From positions 1-35,082 of the forward strand of contig CANFSB010000014.1 of assembly GCA_947449495.1 (NCBI GenBank): a stretch of 35,082 nucleotides of DNA. Reading direction: 5' to 3'. This document shows positions 32,347-35,082 of the stretch, piece by piece. How positions within the stretch are numbered: position 1 is the stretch's first letter; each line of letters opens with the position of its first letter. The DNA is from Pseudomonadota bacterium. Its GTDB lineage: Bacteria; Pseudomonadota; Gammaproteobacteria; Steroidobacterales; Steroidobacteraceae. The position numbers and the translations under genes are program-made. A model generated the notes under the pieces. That model was given only the letters and a program-made list of their open reading frames with translations, ran no database searches and had not been told where the DNA came from.

Positions 32347-32372
32347 GGCGACGCACTCTAGCAAACCGGTCA

Positions 32373-32389
32373 CGGCCCGGCGCGGGCCG
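32373..32389. repeat. G+C-rich inverted repeat upstream of idh
   Basis: CGGCCC, five-base loop, GGGCCG. It lies in the 105-base divergent gap between the AEC and isocitrate dehydrogenase genes, with TATCAT (32396-32401) just after it as a possible plus-strand -10 box. It could be a regulator site or RNA stem; the role is unknown. Confidence 0.35.
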
Positions 32390-32451
32390 CTGCTGTATCA
32401 TCGCGCCGCGGCCGCTGGGCCGCTACGCACCTGCCAAGAATGAGGATGGCC

Positions 32452-34671
<2,220 letters not shown>

Positions 34672-34699
34672 CCGCCACCACCACCAAGAGGGCTACACC

Positions 34700-35082
34700 A
34701 TGACAAGTAAACAAACACTCGGCATGGCAGTGGCCCTGGGCCTTGCCGCTGCCCTGTTCGCACCGGCAACGCTGGCCCAGCAGCCGGCCAGCGCCGCCAT
34801 CGCCGCGGCGCATCAGAACAGCGGCCGTTACGAGCGCATCAGCGTTCATGGCGCCTCGCTCGAGGGCAACCTCGAGGGAGATTCCGCAGACCGTCAGGTG
34901 TCGGTGTACCTGCCGCCCGGTTACGACCAGGCACCGCGCAAGCGCTATCCCGTGCTGTATCTGCTGCACGGTTATACCGATTCAGACAGCCGCTGGTTCG
35001 GGCTCGACGGCAAGCACTTCGTGCATGTGCCCACGGCCGTCGACAAAGCATGGGCGTCCGGCGCAGCGCACATGATCATCGT
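34700..35082 (+). CDS. Secreted esterase/alpha-beta hydrolase, 5' part
   Basis: Open to the window edge; 127 residues visible. A signal peptide (about 1-26, ending near LAQQ) is followed by a protein matching the esterase D-like alpha/beta hydrolase family (PF00756). Seen: RQVSVYLPPGYDQ (65-77) and YPVLYLLHGYTDSDSRWFG (83-101), the strand and HG oxyanion region typical of this fold. The nucleophile serine and the rest of the triad would lie beyond the window. ATG at 34700 has AGAGGG (34687-34692) about eight bases upstream. Possibly co-transcribed with the isocitrate dehydrogenase gene 28 bases upstream. Substrate unknown. Confidence 0.85.
   Translation, partial: MTSKQTLGMAVALGLAAALFAPATLAQQPASAAIAAAHQNSGRYERISVHGASLEGNLEGDSADRQVSVYLPPGYDQAPRKRYPVLYLLHGYTDSDSRWFGLDGKHFVHVPTAVDKAWASGAAHMII

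Overview
This is a gene-dense, GC-rich piece of an ordinary bacterial chromosome, most likely from a gammaproteobacterium of the Xanthomonadales/Nevskiales/Steroidobacterales type. I infer that from the protein families: a Xanthomonas-style PEP carboxylase, a ferredoxin-type sulfite reductase paired with a DUF934 protein, monomeric NADP-isocitrate dehydrogenase, a lgt-thyA-folA neighbourhood and a membrane GH17 glucanase. I see no tRNA, rRNA, CRISPR array, integrase, transposase or prophage, and no gene-free stretch longer than about 110 bases. Both ends cut through genes.

Layout. (1) 2-976: 3' part of kynurenine 3-monooxygenase. (2) 6861 down to 962, minus strand: rlmI, lgt, thyA, a SET-domain lysine methyltransferase with a histone-H1-like tail, kup and folA, closely spaced and probably co-transcribed. 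The folate pair thyA/folA is separated by the SET and kup genes. (3) 6923-10920: a DUF255 thioredoxin-fold protein, a HIT protein and a membrane-anchored GH17 glucanase. (4) 14784 down to 10852: a MacAB-type efflux unit (adaptor, ATPase, permease, small membrane protein) joined by ATGA overlaps; the adaptor carries a long glycine-rich insert. (5) 18808 down to 14839: sulfur assimilation genes cysH, cysG, a cysK-like gene and a TauE/SafE transporter. (6) 18911-21162: hemB-hemL. (7) 26192 down to 21195: an unusual PEP carboxylase, cysI and DUF934. (8) 26195-32346: an EamA transporter, a cytochrome-c-like protein of unknown function, a KefB-like antiporter, a SYLF lipid-binding protein and an AEC transporter. 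(9) 32452 to the end: monomeric isocitrate dehydrogenase and the start of a secreted esterase.

How the genes fit together. hemL and hemB lie between two blocks of sulfate-reduction genes. HemL makes 5-aminolevulinate and HemB makes porphobilinogen. These lead to uroporphyrinogen III, which CysG turns into siroheme, the cofactor of CysI sulfite reductase. CysH supplies sulfite and the CysK-like enzyme fixes sulfide into cysteine. The region therefore covers siroheme supply and most of APS-to-cysteine reduction.

Most unusual features: a PEP carboxylase that keeps the whole fold but has changes in several family-invariant motifs; the SET protein with its repetitive Lys/Ala/Gly tail; the MacA-like adaptor with two LTxxQ-like segments inside a glycine-rich insert; an uncharacterised CXXCH protein; and strong compaction of convergent gene ends. 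I found no clear evidence of a wholly new multi-gene system.
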